From positions 23,498,329-23,562,328 of the forward strand of contig OX387189.1 in the NCBI GenBank assembly GCA_947561395.2: 64,000 nt of DNA, written 5' to 3'. The notes beneath the pieces are model-generated. The model made no database searches and was not told the DNA's origin. It saw only the letters and a list, made by a program, of their open reading frames with translations. This DNA comes from Buxus sempervirens. Taxonomy: Eukaryota; Streptophyta; Magnoliopsida; Buxales; Buxaceae. Each line of letters begins with the position of its first letter. Within the stretch, counting starts at the first letter, position 1. A program made the position numbers and the translations under genes. Shown piece after piece: positions 1 through 12,075 of the stretch.

Positions 1-1752
1 CATAGCTTAGTGACTTTTCCTAATGATGTGCTTGTCCCAGCTTGTGCTTTTGGGTAGGTAATGTAGCTTAAGAATATAGGATGGAATTCTCAAGCTAGGA
101 TACCCAGGAATTTTAGAACAGAAAATTTAAGAGGAAAAGGAACCAAGGGAAGGCATCTCACCCTCCAAGCTTGCTTCTCACCTTGAGCTTAGATTAAGGA
201 ATCTGTCCTTAAACAATTGATTTATTGTATAATTCTCCAATAATCCATTATGAAACTATTCCCATTTTTATAGAGATTACAAAACTTCCTATAAAGGAAT
301 AATAGAAACTTTCTAAAGTTGAAATAGAAATACTCCAACTCTCTTAATACTAAAACAGAATATAGAAACTTCCCTAAAACTGAAATATAAAACCATCAAA
401 ATAAGAAACTATAGTTACTTTCCTAAACTGAAATAGAAAATAGAAAGACTTTCCTAATATGAAAATAGGAAACTGTTGGAATAGGAAACTACTAAAATAA
501 GAAACTTTCTAGAAACAAAATTTCTACACAGGTTGTGGCTTTATTTAGTAGCTTCTAAAAATCTCCTGCATCAGTAGGTACTTTGGATAAAAGACTCAAT
601 AGAGCATTTATCCATGGTTGTAATAAGTTGCTTATTCCCAAAAAAAATTTGTCTTTTGGTAAAGAACTAAAGAAATCTATCATGTCTTCTCTAACACTAA
701 TTGATTTGAAAATGAGCAAGACTAATGCAAAATATTACTCCTTCATGGCAGTTCCCAAACCATATGGATCAAAATTCTCTTGAGCTCATTGGTTTTATGT
801 GGTCTCTTTGCAAGTCCAGATGAACTATTTTCATTCACTTGAATGTATCATGCTGCACCAATACAGGGTCTAAATCTATACGTTGTTGGATCATTTAAAA
901 AGGATGTTTATTGAAATCAATACTGTCAATGAAGATGTTTCAAATACAAATTTTCTTGTAGTTATAACTTGCATCATCAGAATTCGTACTTGTATAGGAA
1001 TTATGTTACATTAACTGTTGGCCAAGAAGGTTCAATTGGAGACCATCATGTAGAGCAGATCAAGTATAATTGTGGCAGCTGAGTAAGGAAAAAAATATGC
1101 AGACTACCATTTATGGTGGTTGGACATAAAAGGCAGGATGGCTATGGTTTATCTATGTTTAAAATAATTATAATTATAATTAGAAACAATAATAATAGTA
1201 ATAATAACATTAATGACCTTTCGATTTTTTTTTTTTTTTACATGTCAAAGGGTGGTTCTGTCATCTACTTTTTTGTACCTAAGAAACTTTCACATTGAAA
1301 ATTAGACAACACTTGTTTTAGATAATAAAGCTTACAATCTCGGCAGTTATACACATAAGATGACAATAAAAGTAAGGTATGCTATAGCAACTTACATTCA
1401 GAAATCACTGTCATCATTATTTTTGGGTCACCACTCAAATTTTTGTCCTCAATCAAGCTTTCTTCTTTTGTTGAGGGTTTGTGGAGAGGGAGGGGAGTTA
1501 GGAGGGGGAGAGGACAAAAACTAACAAAAAGAAGAAAGAGGCTAACGGTTTTCTATGACCTTATTACTTGCAAATCAGAAGCAGAATCAGATGTAGCCCA
1601 TTCTCTGCACTTATATAGGAAAGATGACAAAACTACAGAACAGAAACGACCTCTATCTAGTAAAGATTTTTTTCTGCTTCGGCCGTCTCTCTTTGGTTTT
1701 GCATTTTAGTGAGCCACAGCCCTCTCCTTGTTCGCTTCATTCGCCTTTGTCT
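1..1752. other. 3' flank of the H+-ATPase gene, no gene recognised
   Basis: No coding region can be supported here; the open frames are short, partly use non-ATG starts and match nothing I recognise. Bases about 290-520 consist of loosely repeated A-rich words of the type 'gaaactttcctaaa / gaaatagaaa', resembling a decayed interspersed repeat. The part next to 1752 should contain the 3' UTR and poly(A) site of the proton-pump gene, but I could not place a convincing signal. Confidence 0.5.
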
Positions 1753-4700
1753 TCAAAGTGTATAATGTCCTGGAATTGTGTCAAGGTCTATCCCCTTCAG
1801 CTTCACCACCGACTCAACGTGCCCCTTGAGCGTATGCAGCTCTCGAAGTCTACAATCACAAAGCCAGAGAGCTTTCTTATATATCGATTGCAGCATGGCA
1901 TGTACTTTTTCTTCCCAACCAAGAACAATTGAGGAAGGGAAAAAATTTGTGTTGTTTAAATGAATGCCAAACACCATAGCATTTCAATTGTGAAAGTAGA
2001 TTAGCAGTAACATAGATGAGTATAAATGATGTTATAAATCATATGAAAATTTCATACCTTGCAACCTCCGCTCGCCTCTTGGCCTGCTCAGCAATTTCAG
2101 AGAGTTCTCTGTAACTGGTCTTATCAGAGAAGAGGCTTGTGGTTTCTGGTGGATGAAGCCCATGCAAAGTCCTTTGTGCAAGGGCCCACTGAGCCTCTCT
2201 TTCCTCTTTTCCATAATCTTTCTTGGTGGTAAAAGCAGTCTGTCTCAGAAAAGAAAGCAACACAGTTCTCAGATCATAATCCCTGTAGTTTTTAGTTGGC
2301 AAGATCCTATCAAAAAATTAACAAAGTTAGTGTTCAAGGAGATCAGAAGCATGCCTTATTCTGAAGCAGGTTATCCCAAGCCTTTCCACTTAATACATAG
2401 CGGGTGGCAAATTTGATTACATCGAGGGGCACGTAAGTCACCACACTGTAAAGCCAGATGACTCCTGCCCATGCCCAGCCAATTCCCTTTATTCGTGCAA
2501 ATCCCCAGTTGGCATAGACAGCTATCACGGTTGCCACCTGACAATATCAGTCAACAATAAGTGGAGAATCAGAAAAGGTATACTGTTTCTTGGTCAATAG
2601 CTTCCTATTATATGATTCATTGTTCAGCAAATAGAGCAAAATCAACATGTAATACCCCTGCATTCAAACCATGAACCAGTTTGAAAGCTAAAAATCCTAT
2701 CAAAGTTGATAAAATAGACAATTAGAGCAATTCCATTATCCCCCTGTTGAATTAACTCAAACAAATTTCAAATTTTACTTATGCTTTAGAAATAAGTTAT
2801 TGAAATTCATATATGAAATGTATTAAGCATAAGCAACACATCCATAGATCTTAAGTGATCAGAGACATTGACAGACCCAGTGGCCTCCCTCTCAATTTCA
2901 TCAGAATGGATTTTCTTGACAGAGCCTTAACACACTGCGCATGTACTCTTCAAATTCAAGGGTACATGATAGCTTGTATGCAGTCAACATACTTTCAAAG
3001 GGATTGATAGTAGAGATGGTTTGGTGAGCACTTGAAATAAAATAGGAAAAAATAACAATAAACTGAGAGTAAAAGATTACTACATTTTCCTTCCTCACTT
3101 TTTTTTATTAAACAAAAAGGTTGAAGAAGTAGGTCCATTGAAAGTTGAAGAAAAATAAAGTTGTGGGATTAGATGATTTGCAGGGTTAAACAAAGTTTTT
3201 TCAATAAGTACGTTTAATATCAATCTCTGAAAGTCCTCAAACAATTATGAACTGTGTTAAACATATGGATTACTGAACAAAGAGCAAATACATGGTAAAT
3301 GTGTCTTACCAGCTGAGCAGCAATAAAAGCACTCATTAGGAGCAGGCCAGGGCGTTCAACAAAAGACCAGCTTCGAGATCTTGTTACAAAAATAAGGGCC
3401 TGACTGATGATACTCACTTGCAGGTACAATGCTGCCATCATTTCATTAGGACTGTTCCTTAGTGACTTCACACCGAATTTGTCCTGCATCATCAAAAGAC
3501 AAGCACAAAAAATTAAAACTAAAACCGCATAGAAAACTTGGTCCATAAACTGTTCTCAGAAGAAAATCCTACCGAGAAGAAGTCAGTCCCTTTCATAGCC
3601 CAGAAAAATATAACTGTCATCAGTGCCATATAACCTCCAAGAACAATGCCAGTTGCAAAAATTTCCTTCAATTTCCAACTGTCAGGCAGTGGCGATGGCT
3701 TCACTCGGTCCTTTGAAATTGTCATAATTGTTCCTAGAGTAAAGTGAAACATACTTGTCATCACATTGTAAAACATGGTCCAAGGGAGAAAGGAAGTGCC
3801 TGTTGGATCAGTTAAAACTTAAAAAGTATAAAGCATAAAATCTCACCATCATTGAGGATGGCAATGATCAAAACCATGAAGGGAGCAAAATCAAACTTCC
3901 ATATCAGAGCTATAAACATGAAGCCAAACTACAATTGCGTAAAGAGAAGAAACGGATTAATCAATGCCAACAATTAAAATGAAGGGTAAAAATATCAAAA
4001 ATTATGTTTATACCACTTACCACAATACGGATAGTGATTGAGACTGCATAAATCTGTACAAATGCCCAAATGAAAATAGCCAGTGTAATCAGATAATTTC
4101 AAGTAAGCTTTAATAATAATCAGGAAACAAAGATGAAAAGCAACTAACTGTATAATTCTTCATTCTTTGAAATATAGCTCTGCTGGTCAACACTGCACTA
4201 ATTATAACACTCAGCCCCGGCTCAGTGAGAACAATGTCAGAAGCACCTCTAGCAGCATCGGTTGCATCAGCAACGGCTATTCCAATATCTGCCTTCTTCA
4301 AAGCAGGGGCATCATTGACTCCATCTCCTGTCATCCCACAGATGTGCTTCCTCTCCTGCAACTTCTTCACTATTTCGTATTTATGCTCTATATGACAAAG
4401 AAGCGAAAAATGCGTCACAAGAAAGTCTCTGAAAATAAAGACACGAAAGTAAAATGCAGCCAGCATAGCCAAAGAAACGCACCTGGAAACACTCCAGCAA
4501 AGCCATCAGCCTTCTCTATCAACTCATCTACTGGAAGTGCTGCAATGTTAGCATCCTTGTCCTGGCCAAGCAATGATGAGGAAGGGTACATGTTTGTCCC
4601 CATTCCTAGCCTCCGGCCAGTCTCCTTGGCAATGGCCAGCTGATCCCCTGTGGACATTTACAGAACAATTCATGAAAAAACTTAGAAATAACAAATTAAT

Positions 4701-7700
4701 AAAGGAAAGAAGATGACACAGAGGAAACCCATACCAAAAAAAAAGGGGTCAAATTACCTGTAATCATCTTAACATTCACACCAAGGTTGAGAGCCCTACG
4801 GATGGTTTCTGCACTATCATGCCTAGGAGGATCAAATAAAGGTAGTAAACCAACAAACTGCCATGGTCCTCCTGGACTTTCTTTTGTTCTCTCAGGCACT
4901 TCCTGCAAACAGATAAAAAAAAGGATAATAGTGCCGCTACATCAATCAGAAACATAGAAACTACACTAAAGTATCAATCTTAACCTGTCTAGCAACAGCC
5001 AATGATCGCAACCCACGTTCAGCAAACTTATCAATCACAGCATGGACCTTCTTCCTTACATCCTCTTTGCAATTGCAAAGGTTTAGTATCTGTTTCGTAG
5101 ATGAATTTAAACAAGTGAGTATGGCCAGTTCAACATGTTATCTTCTAGCATTAATTTTCAGGACTATGAGGGATGCCAAAGTAACCTGCTCAGGAGCACC
5201 TTTGCTGGCTCGATGCCAGCTTCCATCAGAATCAATGTATGTGAGAGCAGTTCTTTTGTCTACCGGATTAAATGGGAGAAAATGGACTTCCCTAATACCA
5301 GCTCGTGCCTGAAGAAATAAACTAATATATAAGAACTTGCTCTTCGGTGAATTCTTCATACCCAAATTAATAAACCGTATGGACGAATGAATGCAGAGCA
5401 AAAAATTTATACCTCCTTTGGGTCTGCGAGCATCCCAACAATGGCAGCATCAATGGCATCTTGATTTTCAGTTCTCGAAGCCCTTGCGGCAAGCAGCATC
5501 ACATGGTCTTTATCAACTCCCTTTACAAAGACCTCAATTAGGTTTTTGTCAACACTTAGCTTGTTAAGCGTCAAGGTCCCTGTCTTATCACTGCAGAGAA
5601 CATCCATGCCTGCCATTTCCTCTATGGCAGTCATTCTTTTAGTAATTGCACCCTGTTGGGACAACCTGTGGGATCCAATAGCCATTGTCACAGACAAAAC
5701 AGTGGGCATGGCAATGGGTATGCCTCCGATCAAGAGAACCAACAGATTGTCAATCCCATCCCTGTATTTACGATGCTGAATTGGGTACATGACAATGATT
5801 TCTACCAGCATTCCCACAGCTATGGAGCAAATACAGAAATTCCCAATTGCAGTCAGAACCTTCTGGAAGTGTCCAACTTGGTTGGTACTATCCACCAAAT
5901 GTGCTGCCTTCCCAAAGAAGGTGTGAACACCAGTAGCAATGACGACGGCTTCAATCTCACCCTGTTTGCAAGTAGAACCAGAGAACACCTCATCTGACGG
6001 GTTCTTCGTGACAGGGAGGGACTCTCCGGTTAGAGCAGATTGATCAATCTTCAACGGGTCGCCCTCGAGAAGGCGAGCATCAGCAGGGACGATGTCTCCC
6101 AATTTAATGGTGATGATATCTCCGGGAACAAGAATGGCAGCATCCTGCTCACTCCAGCGTCCATCTCGAAGGACCTGCAAGTATGCCAAAAATAAAAAAA
6201 TAAGAAAAAAAAGCACGTATATGATACAAAAGAAAATCAAACAACATCATAACTTTCTTCTCTCTTAGCTGGTATTTTACCTTCGTCTTCGGAGCAAGAC
6301 CAGCCATAAGAGCTGCTGCAGCATTACCAGCATTGTTTTCTTCAATAAAACTGATGGTAGAGTTGATAACCAGCAAAGAAACAATACCCACAAAGTCCTG
6401 CCAATCTGGGGGCCGCCCATCACCGTTTGCCAATGCAATTGCCATCAGAGCTGCAGCTTCCATGACCCATGATAAGGGATTCCACATAAAACCCAGAAAC
6501 TTGAGGACTTTGCTTTCCTGTTGAAAACATTAAACCGTCACATACCGAACTCCCAAAGCTTAATAGAAGAAGATCTGAGCAACAAGTCACCCTTTAAACG
6601 AACCTTTTTCTCTTCTAGTTTGTTGGGTCCGAAGATCTGAAGCCGGTTGGCTCCTTCCTCGGATGTCAGACCTTCTTTCGTACATTTCAGCTGTTCGAAC
6701 ACTTCCTCTATTGGAATTCGTTCCTGAGAGAACAGAGAACAGAATACGACAGACGCGGTTAATCAACGCATAAGTATTTGGGTTTTGATAATAAAATCTA
6801 ATCCGTTGAAAAATTATGGGCTTTTGGGCCTAATTGGCTTATAAAAACAATGTACCCGGATTCAATTCACGAGCTTGCGTCGACATCTACTTCTATCGGC
6901 CTGAGCCTTGTCATACATTAACGATTCTAAGGTGAGCCAGAAAATGCTCAGCTCATATGATCTCAGCTTGTTTGCAATAATACATGAACACGCCTAGGGC
7001 TGGCAACGGGTCGAATACGGTACGGATCTGTCATGATCCGAATCCGAACCGAAAATAAAAATCCGATATCCGAATTCGATCCGAAATCCGACGGATCTTT
7101 TATATGTGAATCCAAATTCGAAACCGAATTTATATAATGTATCCGAATTCGAAATTCGACCGAATAAATAACCGAAATCCGAATTCGATCCGAATTAGAT
7201 CCGATTTGAACTTAAAACTCAAAAGTTAAGTTTAACTATTAAAGCAAATTTTAATTATCAAAACTAATGAGCCATATAAATATTAAAGCAAGATATGAAT
7301 AAGGATAGTTCAACCATGGTTTATACAAAGTTTACCAATGATTTAATGAAAAGTATATGTTGATTTCGGTTCGGATCTTTTTCGGATCGGATATGGACAG
7401 ATTCGGATTCGGATCCGAATTCGGTCGGATCCGAAATCCGATATCCGTATCCGAACCGCGGATCTATATTTTCGGATCGGATTCGGGATTTTCGGATCGG
7501 ATTCGGATATATATCCGACCCATTGCCAGCCCTAAACACGCCCCCATGCTTAAACTTCCGTCTTCTTAGCAGTGTCATTTACGTATATGTTTGCATTTTT
7601 TTGGCATTTTCAAACCATGAAAAGCACATGTGTTGGTCAGAATGAGAAAGGCTGAACTACCATGAAGATGCCAAAAAGCCCATTATCCAAAACGGCAAAT

Positions 7701-9264
7701 GAACATAACGAAAACCAAAAAGACTTGCTAACCGTATCCCAACCAAGAACGATTCTATACACCAATTTTGGTCGCCCTCTTCTTCTTTCTTTTTTCTCGA
7801 TCCTTATGTCCTGGACTTTTGCTCTACTGAGGAAAATCATTTGGTGACGAACCCCAAACGTAACTCTATAACAAACTCATGTTCCTTGCATATTAAGTGT
7901 TTTTGGATAGCAAGAAAGCGGGGGATCCAAAATTCTTAGGAAATTATGAGAAAAAAAGATGCCTAAAACGGAAAACGTATCCGCTGGAGCACCCCATGTT
8001 TAATTTAATCTTCCATTCAATAAATGATGTGTATATGTTGGTTTAATACATAGAAATATATAAATGCTTCATCGTTACCTTGGGAATAGCAAACTAAAGG
8101 AAGAGTCCTCCAACCTATTCACACGCCCCTAGTAAGATGGTCAACAAACAGAGTCCCAGTGACTGTTGAAACAGTTTTGACATCATCCTCAATTGTCTCC
8201 TCCTTGTCAATGTAAGGAGGCTTCTATTCTTGAAAAAACTTGAGTTTTTTTTATTGTTGAAAAAAAACCTCAACCAGTGATTGCTACAAGTGGCAGCATC
8301 TCGGCTGACCTCCATTTGTAAATCGGAGAAGTTATCATCCCGTAGCTGGAAGCGTAGGAATAAAGCGACTGGCAGGTGAAGATGGAGTTGGGTCAAATTG
8401 GAACCGATTTCTCGTTACCGACTCGTCAATTTAAGGAAAGGTAAAGGTGTCTGTGTGATAGAAAATTCCTAAAAATGCAAAATCTCTACGTTTAATGATC
8501 GGAGAAATTTCCGGAACATGTTGGGACTAAAGCAGAACACCCAAATCTCAGAGGATCTCGGTAGTCGGTACTTCTGAATAAAGCAACCGTCACAAGAACT
8601 GACCAAGAATTAGTACTCTCTGTGACTGTGTTAATAATAGCTAAATGTAATTTGATCTTATTTCCTCTTCTTCTTCGCGATCTCTCTCTCTCTCTTCCGA
8701 TTTTTTCTTGTCTCTGTTCTCTTATAAGAACAGTTTCTTCTATAAAAAGAACAGACACAAATGGACCAAACGGAAACGTATAGAGTAAAAAATTGATTTC
8801 GGTCACATAATCGGATTTCTCTCCCGCTGCATGCAGATCAAAAGATAAGAACAAACAGAGAATCAACTCATGGAGATTGAAACTGACAGAGAAGCAACGT
8901 AGAACGCAAGAAGGAGAGAGAGATTCCTTGAACAGAGATTAAACTAATCAATCTACACAAATATTTAACATTCATATTTTCTCATAATTCAGACAAGGTA
9001 CGAACAGAACGATATCAAAACTTCTGACTCGGAAATCCAATGATAATCAGAAAACAAGAAGAAAACCAACTACCGATTAATTCATCACTCACCGCTCACA
9101 AAAAAGCCAGAACTCCGAAAAGAAAAAGATTCTCCAAACAATATCTAGAAGACTAGAACAAAATGAGAACAAATCGAAAAAATTCAGAGAAAGGATTTGT
9201 TACGTACCAGATCAACAGAGTCGTTTTTAATCTCTTCCAGAGAAATATTCTTATCACCTCCCAT
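1753..9264 (-). CDS. Plasma-membrane H+-ATPase (P3A-type proton pump), 16 exons, 954 aa
   Basis: ATP-driven proton exporter of the plasma membrane that energises secondary transport. Exons on the minus strand: 9264-9208, 6723-6604, 6517-6281, 6174-5413, 5308-5186, 5089-4985, 4902-4758, 4647-4483, 4387-4149, 4053-4021, 3928-3847, 3733-3573, 3483-3310, 2537-2355, 2239-2058, 1849-1753. All phases agree and give 2865 nt, 954 aa plus stop, the normal family length. Visible motifs: TGES (about 187-190), the phosphorylated Asp in SDKTGT (about 334), TGDGVND (about 591-597), the membrane segments, and a C-terminal autoinhibitory domain from about 850 ending HYTL, with the penultimate Thr953 that binds 14-3-3 when phosphorylated. 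The N-terminus ([14 protein letters not shown]) resembles the AHA1/2/3/5-PMA4 subfamily. Introns are GT-AG except the one after 2355, which starts with GC. Start at 9264 is chosen by alignment and good context; an in-frame ATG at 9288 would add eight residues. Confidence 0.95.
6995..7534. mobile_element. hAT-type MITE inside intron 1 of the H+-ATPase gene
   Basis: 540-bp non-autonomous DNA transposon. The ends are inverted: TAGGGCTGGCAACGGGTCG on the left, and TAGGGCTGGCAATGGGTCGG when the right end is read on the other strand. It is flanked by a perfect 8-bp target-site duplication AACACGCC (6987-6994 and 7535-7542), as expected for hAT elements. The interior is a degenerate array of 'atccgaa / ttcggat' words on both strands and has no transposase. 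It sits in the 2.5-kb first intron and does not touch splice sites. Open frames within it are by-products of the repeat words. Confidence 0.9.
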
Positions 9265-9303
9265 CTTTACGGCAGAAAAAGCGCTCATTCACTCGCTCAC
9301 TAC

Positions 9304-9417
9304 TCACCAGTCCAAACAACAGAACATTAGAGACCTTGAAAAGCTCACAAGGCCAAAATACTACAGAAGTAATCGAAAAGCGCCATTGAACACTCAAACC
9401 ACAGAAAAATCATCCAT
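9304..9417 (-). promoter_or_regulatory. Upstream ORF cluster in the H+-ATPase 5' leader
   Basis: The predicted leader (about 9495 to 9265) contains several short upstream ORFs. One runs 9417-9394 (7 codons). An overlapping one starts at 9413 and runs through a second in-frame ATG at 9386 to a stop at 9345 (22 or 13 codons). A third runs 9327-9304 (7 codons). The last ends 39 nt before the main ATG at 9264. Some tobacco H+-ATPase (PMA) leaders carry short uORFs that modulate translation, so a similar role is plausible. The transcription start is inferred from the TATA box only. Confidence 0.55.
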
Positions 9418-9423
9418 GGAGGA

Positions 9424-9444
9424 TCTCTCTCTCTCTCTCTCTCT
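9424..9444. repeat. (CT)n microsatellite in the H+-ATPase leader
   Basis: About ten CT units, reading as GA repeats in the transcribed strand, lie inside the predicted 5' UTR just upstream of the first uORF. Pyrimidine or GA-rich tracts are common in plant leaders. Confidence 0.8.
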
Positions 9445-9524
9445 ATCTCTCACCGTAAACAACGAAACGAAAGCAAAGTCGAGGCTTCTCGCTTTAGCGC
9501 CTCTCGAGTCTCAACTCGAATCTC

Positions 9525-9532
9525 ATTTTATA
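9525..9532 (-). promoter_or_regulatory. TATA box of the H+-ATPase gene
   Basis: Reads TATAAAAT on the minus strand, about 260 nt upstream of the start codon. It implies transcription start near 9495 and a leader of roughly 230 nt. No competing TATA element is seen between it and the ATG. Confidence 0.6.
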
Positions 9533-9559
9533 GTGTCACCAAAACCATTCCACGAAGAT

Positions 9560-10110
9560 CAACTCTATGGGACCCACGTCTCGAATATATGCTGGGTTGC
9601 TTCCGGTCTCCTCATTTCTTACCCCACCATCCTCTTTTGTCACCGGTGACTTTTACCGGTGACGTGTCGGTTGCTGACGCCTCGGGGATCGAACCTTCAC
9701 CGCTCCCACGCCATCCCAGATGAACCGCCTATGTGGGTCCCACCCGGCAGTCCAAGCCACTGAACCAACCTTACGTGGACACGCAATTCCAATCTCGACC
9801 ATTGATTTCCATGTCAACGGTTACGATGCAGGAAATACGAAGGTAATAGTTTAAAAAGAATAGAACTTGTACTACTCAATAATCTAAACAGAAAAATCTA
9901 ACGGTCAGACACACCTTATTCACAGTTTTACTAAATACTGGGGATTTTCAGAAATTAACGGCTTGACTTTAGGTTTAGGTGGGACCCACGAGATGAGAGG
10001 TCGTAACAAATATTCTATTGGCAATAATAGACACGTGGGGCGTGGCTGTCTTTCGGGATGACCGGTTCGCTTCTGGCCGTTGGACTCTTTTGAAAGCTGC
10101 TCGGCCATTT
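9560..10110 (-). promoter_or_regulatory. Proximal promoter region with ACGT-type motifs
   Basis: Upstream of the TATA box, GC content rises and ACGT-core words cluster. CACCGGTGAC and ACCGGTGACG stand side by side at about 9641-9664, followed by GACGTGTC. TACGTGGACACG lies at about 9772-9783 and GACACGTGGGGCG at about 10030-10042. ACGTG cores are known binding sites for bZIP and bHLH factors (ABRE, G-box). Function here is inference from motif content. Confidence 0.45.
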
Positions 10111-11734
10111 CTTAAAATAAAAGAACTCAATTTTGTGGATTTCATCGCGGATTACTTAGAAGAATACGTATTCTTTGGGATAATTGAGGTATATTATAGA
10201 CACAGCATAATTATACGCCTATAAAAATTTGATGGAATAATTTATCTTATCATCTTACAATATTTAAAAAGTACATATTTAATACTAGTAGTTATCAAAT
10301 ATTGACTTTTCTTTCTTTTTCTTTTTTTGGGTAAGTAAAAAGAAAGGAAAGGGGCGGCCACTGCGGCCAATCCTCTGGGCGTGACCATAGTGGATTCCTC
10401 CCTGTTGCAGAATATTCAAATTGAGCCACAGCTACCACACATCTCCCCTTAGTTGAGGCGAATGGACCATCACCGCAGCACTACGAAAGTGCAACGAATC
10501 CTACAAACATAATTGGTTTCAATCCTTAGGATTAACCCTTGCATGATCATTAGGCCACTACTTCCGTGGTCAAATGTTGAAATATTTTCTTCATAGAATA
10601 GGGGAAATTTTCTTTAGTTAACCTAAAGTAAATCTATAATTGCAAATTATACTTTCCACTTTCATTGCTTTGCATCGTATCTAAAAAAGCTAAGTTTGGT
10701 TTCAATTTATCCCTTCCTCTTTAATTTTTTTTATTATATATCAATTTTGTCCCTTGGGTAAACTAACCCATGGTCTATGTTCTTTTCATAAATCAAGCAT
10801 CCCATGTCATTCTTCTCATCTTTTACTTTCTTATATTTTTCAAAAAAGAGTTGAACCAACCTTTGTATTACATGTCATTAGCTTTTTCACTCATTTTGCA
10901 TAAAGGAAGACATTTAAACCAAAATTTTCTTTATTGGGCAAGGTAGAATTTGCAATTGTAGTCTTAGTATAGGGCTATCAAAGAAATTTTCCATAAAAAA
11001 TTATAATAAATTTTATAATTATATACTAAAACAAAATTTAATTATTTACAACCAATAAAAGTAATTGAAATTTGAATGTAATTGCCAAGACATTGATGAG
11101 AACTTTCAAATTGATGCACTTTCATTGCAAACAAATACATAGTTTATGAAGTAATCATTTTTTAAAAATATTTTAAAAACTTTACTTTGTTTGAAAAATG
11201 AGAGAAATTAGGCATAAATGCAGCAAAGGTTCGCTAAGTTGGTTCTGTAGAATTTTGTTTGTGCACCACTTGTGTTGTTGTATTTTTAGTGCTACCAGAA
11301 GAGAATTTCTAAGACCCCAAAAAATAGAAACAAAACTAAAATATCAATAAAATTATAAAATAATTTATAAAAAAATTACCACAAAAACCCAATATTGTGT
11401 TGACCTATATGAAAAAAAACAACATATTTTTTATTTTACTAAAGGGACTATAACATATAAATTATGATGTTGTACACTTTCAACCCTTCAATATATTTAA
11501 AACTCATAATTTATATTAATATTAAATATAAATCAAATTTTCTTGGAGTTGACAAAACTAACATACAAATTTATGCTTAATTTATATAAATATTAATAAA
11601 TTATTAATATTAATGCACAATGTCATAATAATGAGATACTTACTATAAGTTTAGAATATTAACATGCAATTAATAAATATAAAAGAGAACATATTGTACA
11701 TTTGTGAAAAATCTGGTTTTAGACTCTAATTACA
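10111..11734. other. AT-rich intergenic DNA with one GC-richer block
   Basis: No gene is recognised. A distinct non-AT-rich block at about 10326-10520 starts next to a T/A-rich edge and reads on the minus strand as a GC-balanced stretch ending in an A-rich tail. This is compatible with a SINE or LINE 3' fragment, but I could not identify internal promoter boxes or a duplication. The rest is simple AT-rich sequence. Confidence 0.4.
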
Positions 11735-12070
11735 TGTAGAGGGGTGAATAGGCGTAGCACAACGGAATTAAAGATTTTCTACTAATTAAAGACAAGTCAT
11801 TAATTAATACATTAATAAGTCCTCAAAGTAATTCCAAAAAAAATTAAATAATCAATCAAAAGTAATTAACAAGCCACCCAAATTGCAAGTAAATAATTAA
11901 AGCAATAAAAGAGGACAAAAAAATTTTGGTGACGGAAGGGAAAACTCAAAGAAAACTCTCTATCAGAAAAACCCTCCAGGCTATACAGGAGCCACCTAAA
12001 AGATCCACTATGAGAAGAAGACTTTCAACCTATGATTCAGATGACTCAACATCCCCATACTAGACCTTGT
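11735..12070. repeat. Left part of an older interspersed repeat split by the Tat insertion
   Basis: Begins with TGTAGAGGGGTGAATAGG, a word I associate with the start of dispersed plant LTR-type repeats. It runs to the Tat retrotransposon and seems to resume at 28690-29346, where it ends in CCTAACA. TG...CA-like ends and a joined length near 1 kb suggest a solo LTR, but I found no clear target-site duplication. Confidence 0.35.
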
Positions 12071-12075
12071 GACTC
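12071..12075. repeat. Target-site duplication of the Tat element, left copy
   Basis: GACTC directly precedes the left LTR (TGTTGCTCC). The same five bases directly follow the right LTR at 28685-28689. Confidence 0.95.

Noticed and set aside
4167-4643. 158-codon plus-strand open frame
   Set aside because: It lies opposite conserved H+-ATPase exons and spans their introns; a shadow of the real gene.
5656-5997. 113-codon plus-strand open frame
   Set aside because: Antisense shadow of the largest H+-ATPase exon.
7321-7578. 85-codon minus-strand frame and its plus-strand partner
   Set aside because: Formed by the repeated 'atccgaa' words of the hAT MITE; low complexity, not a protein gene.
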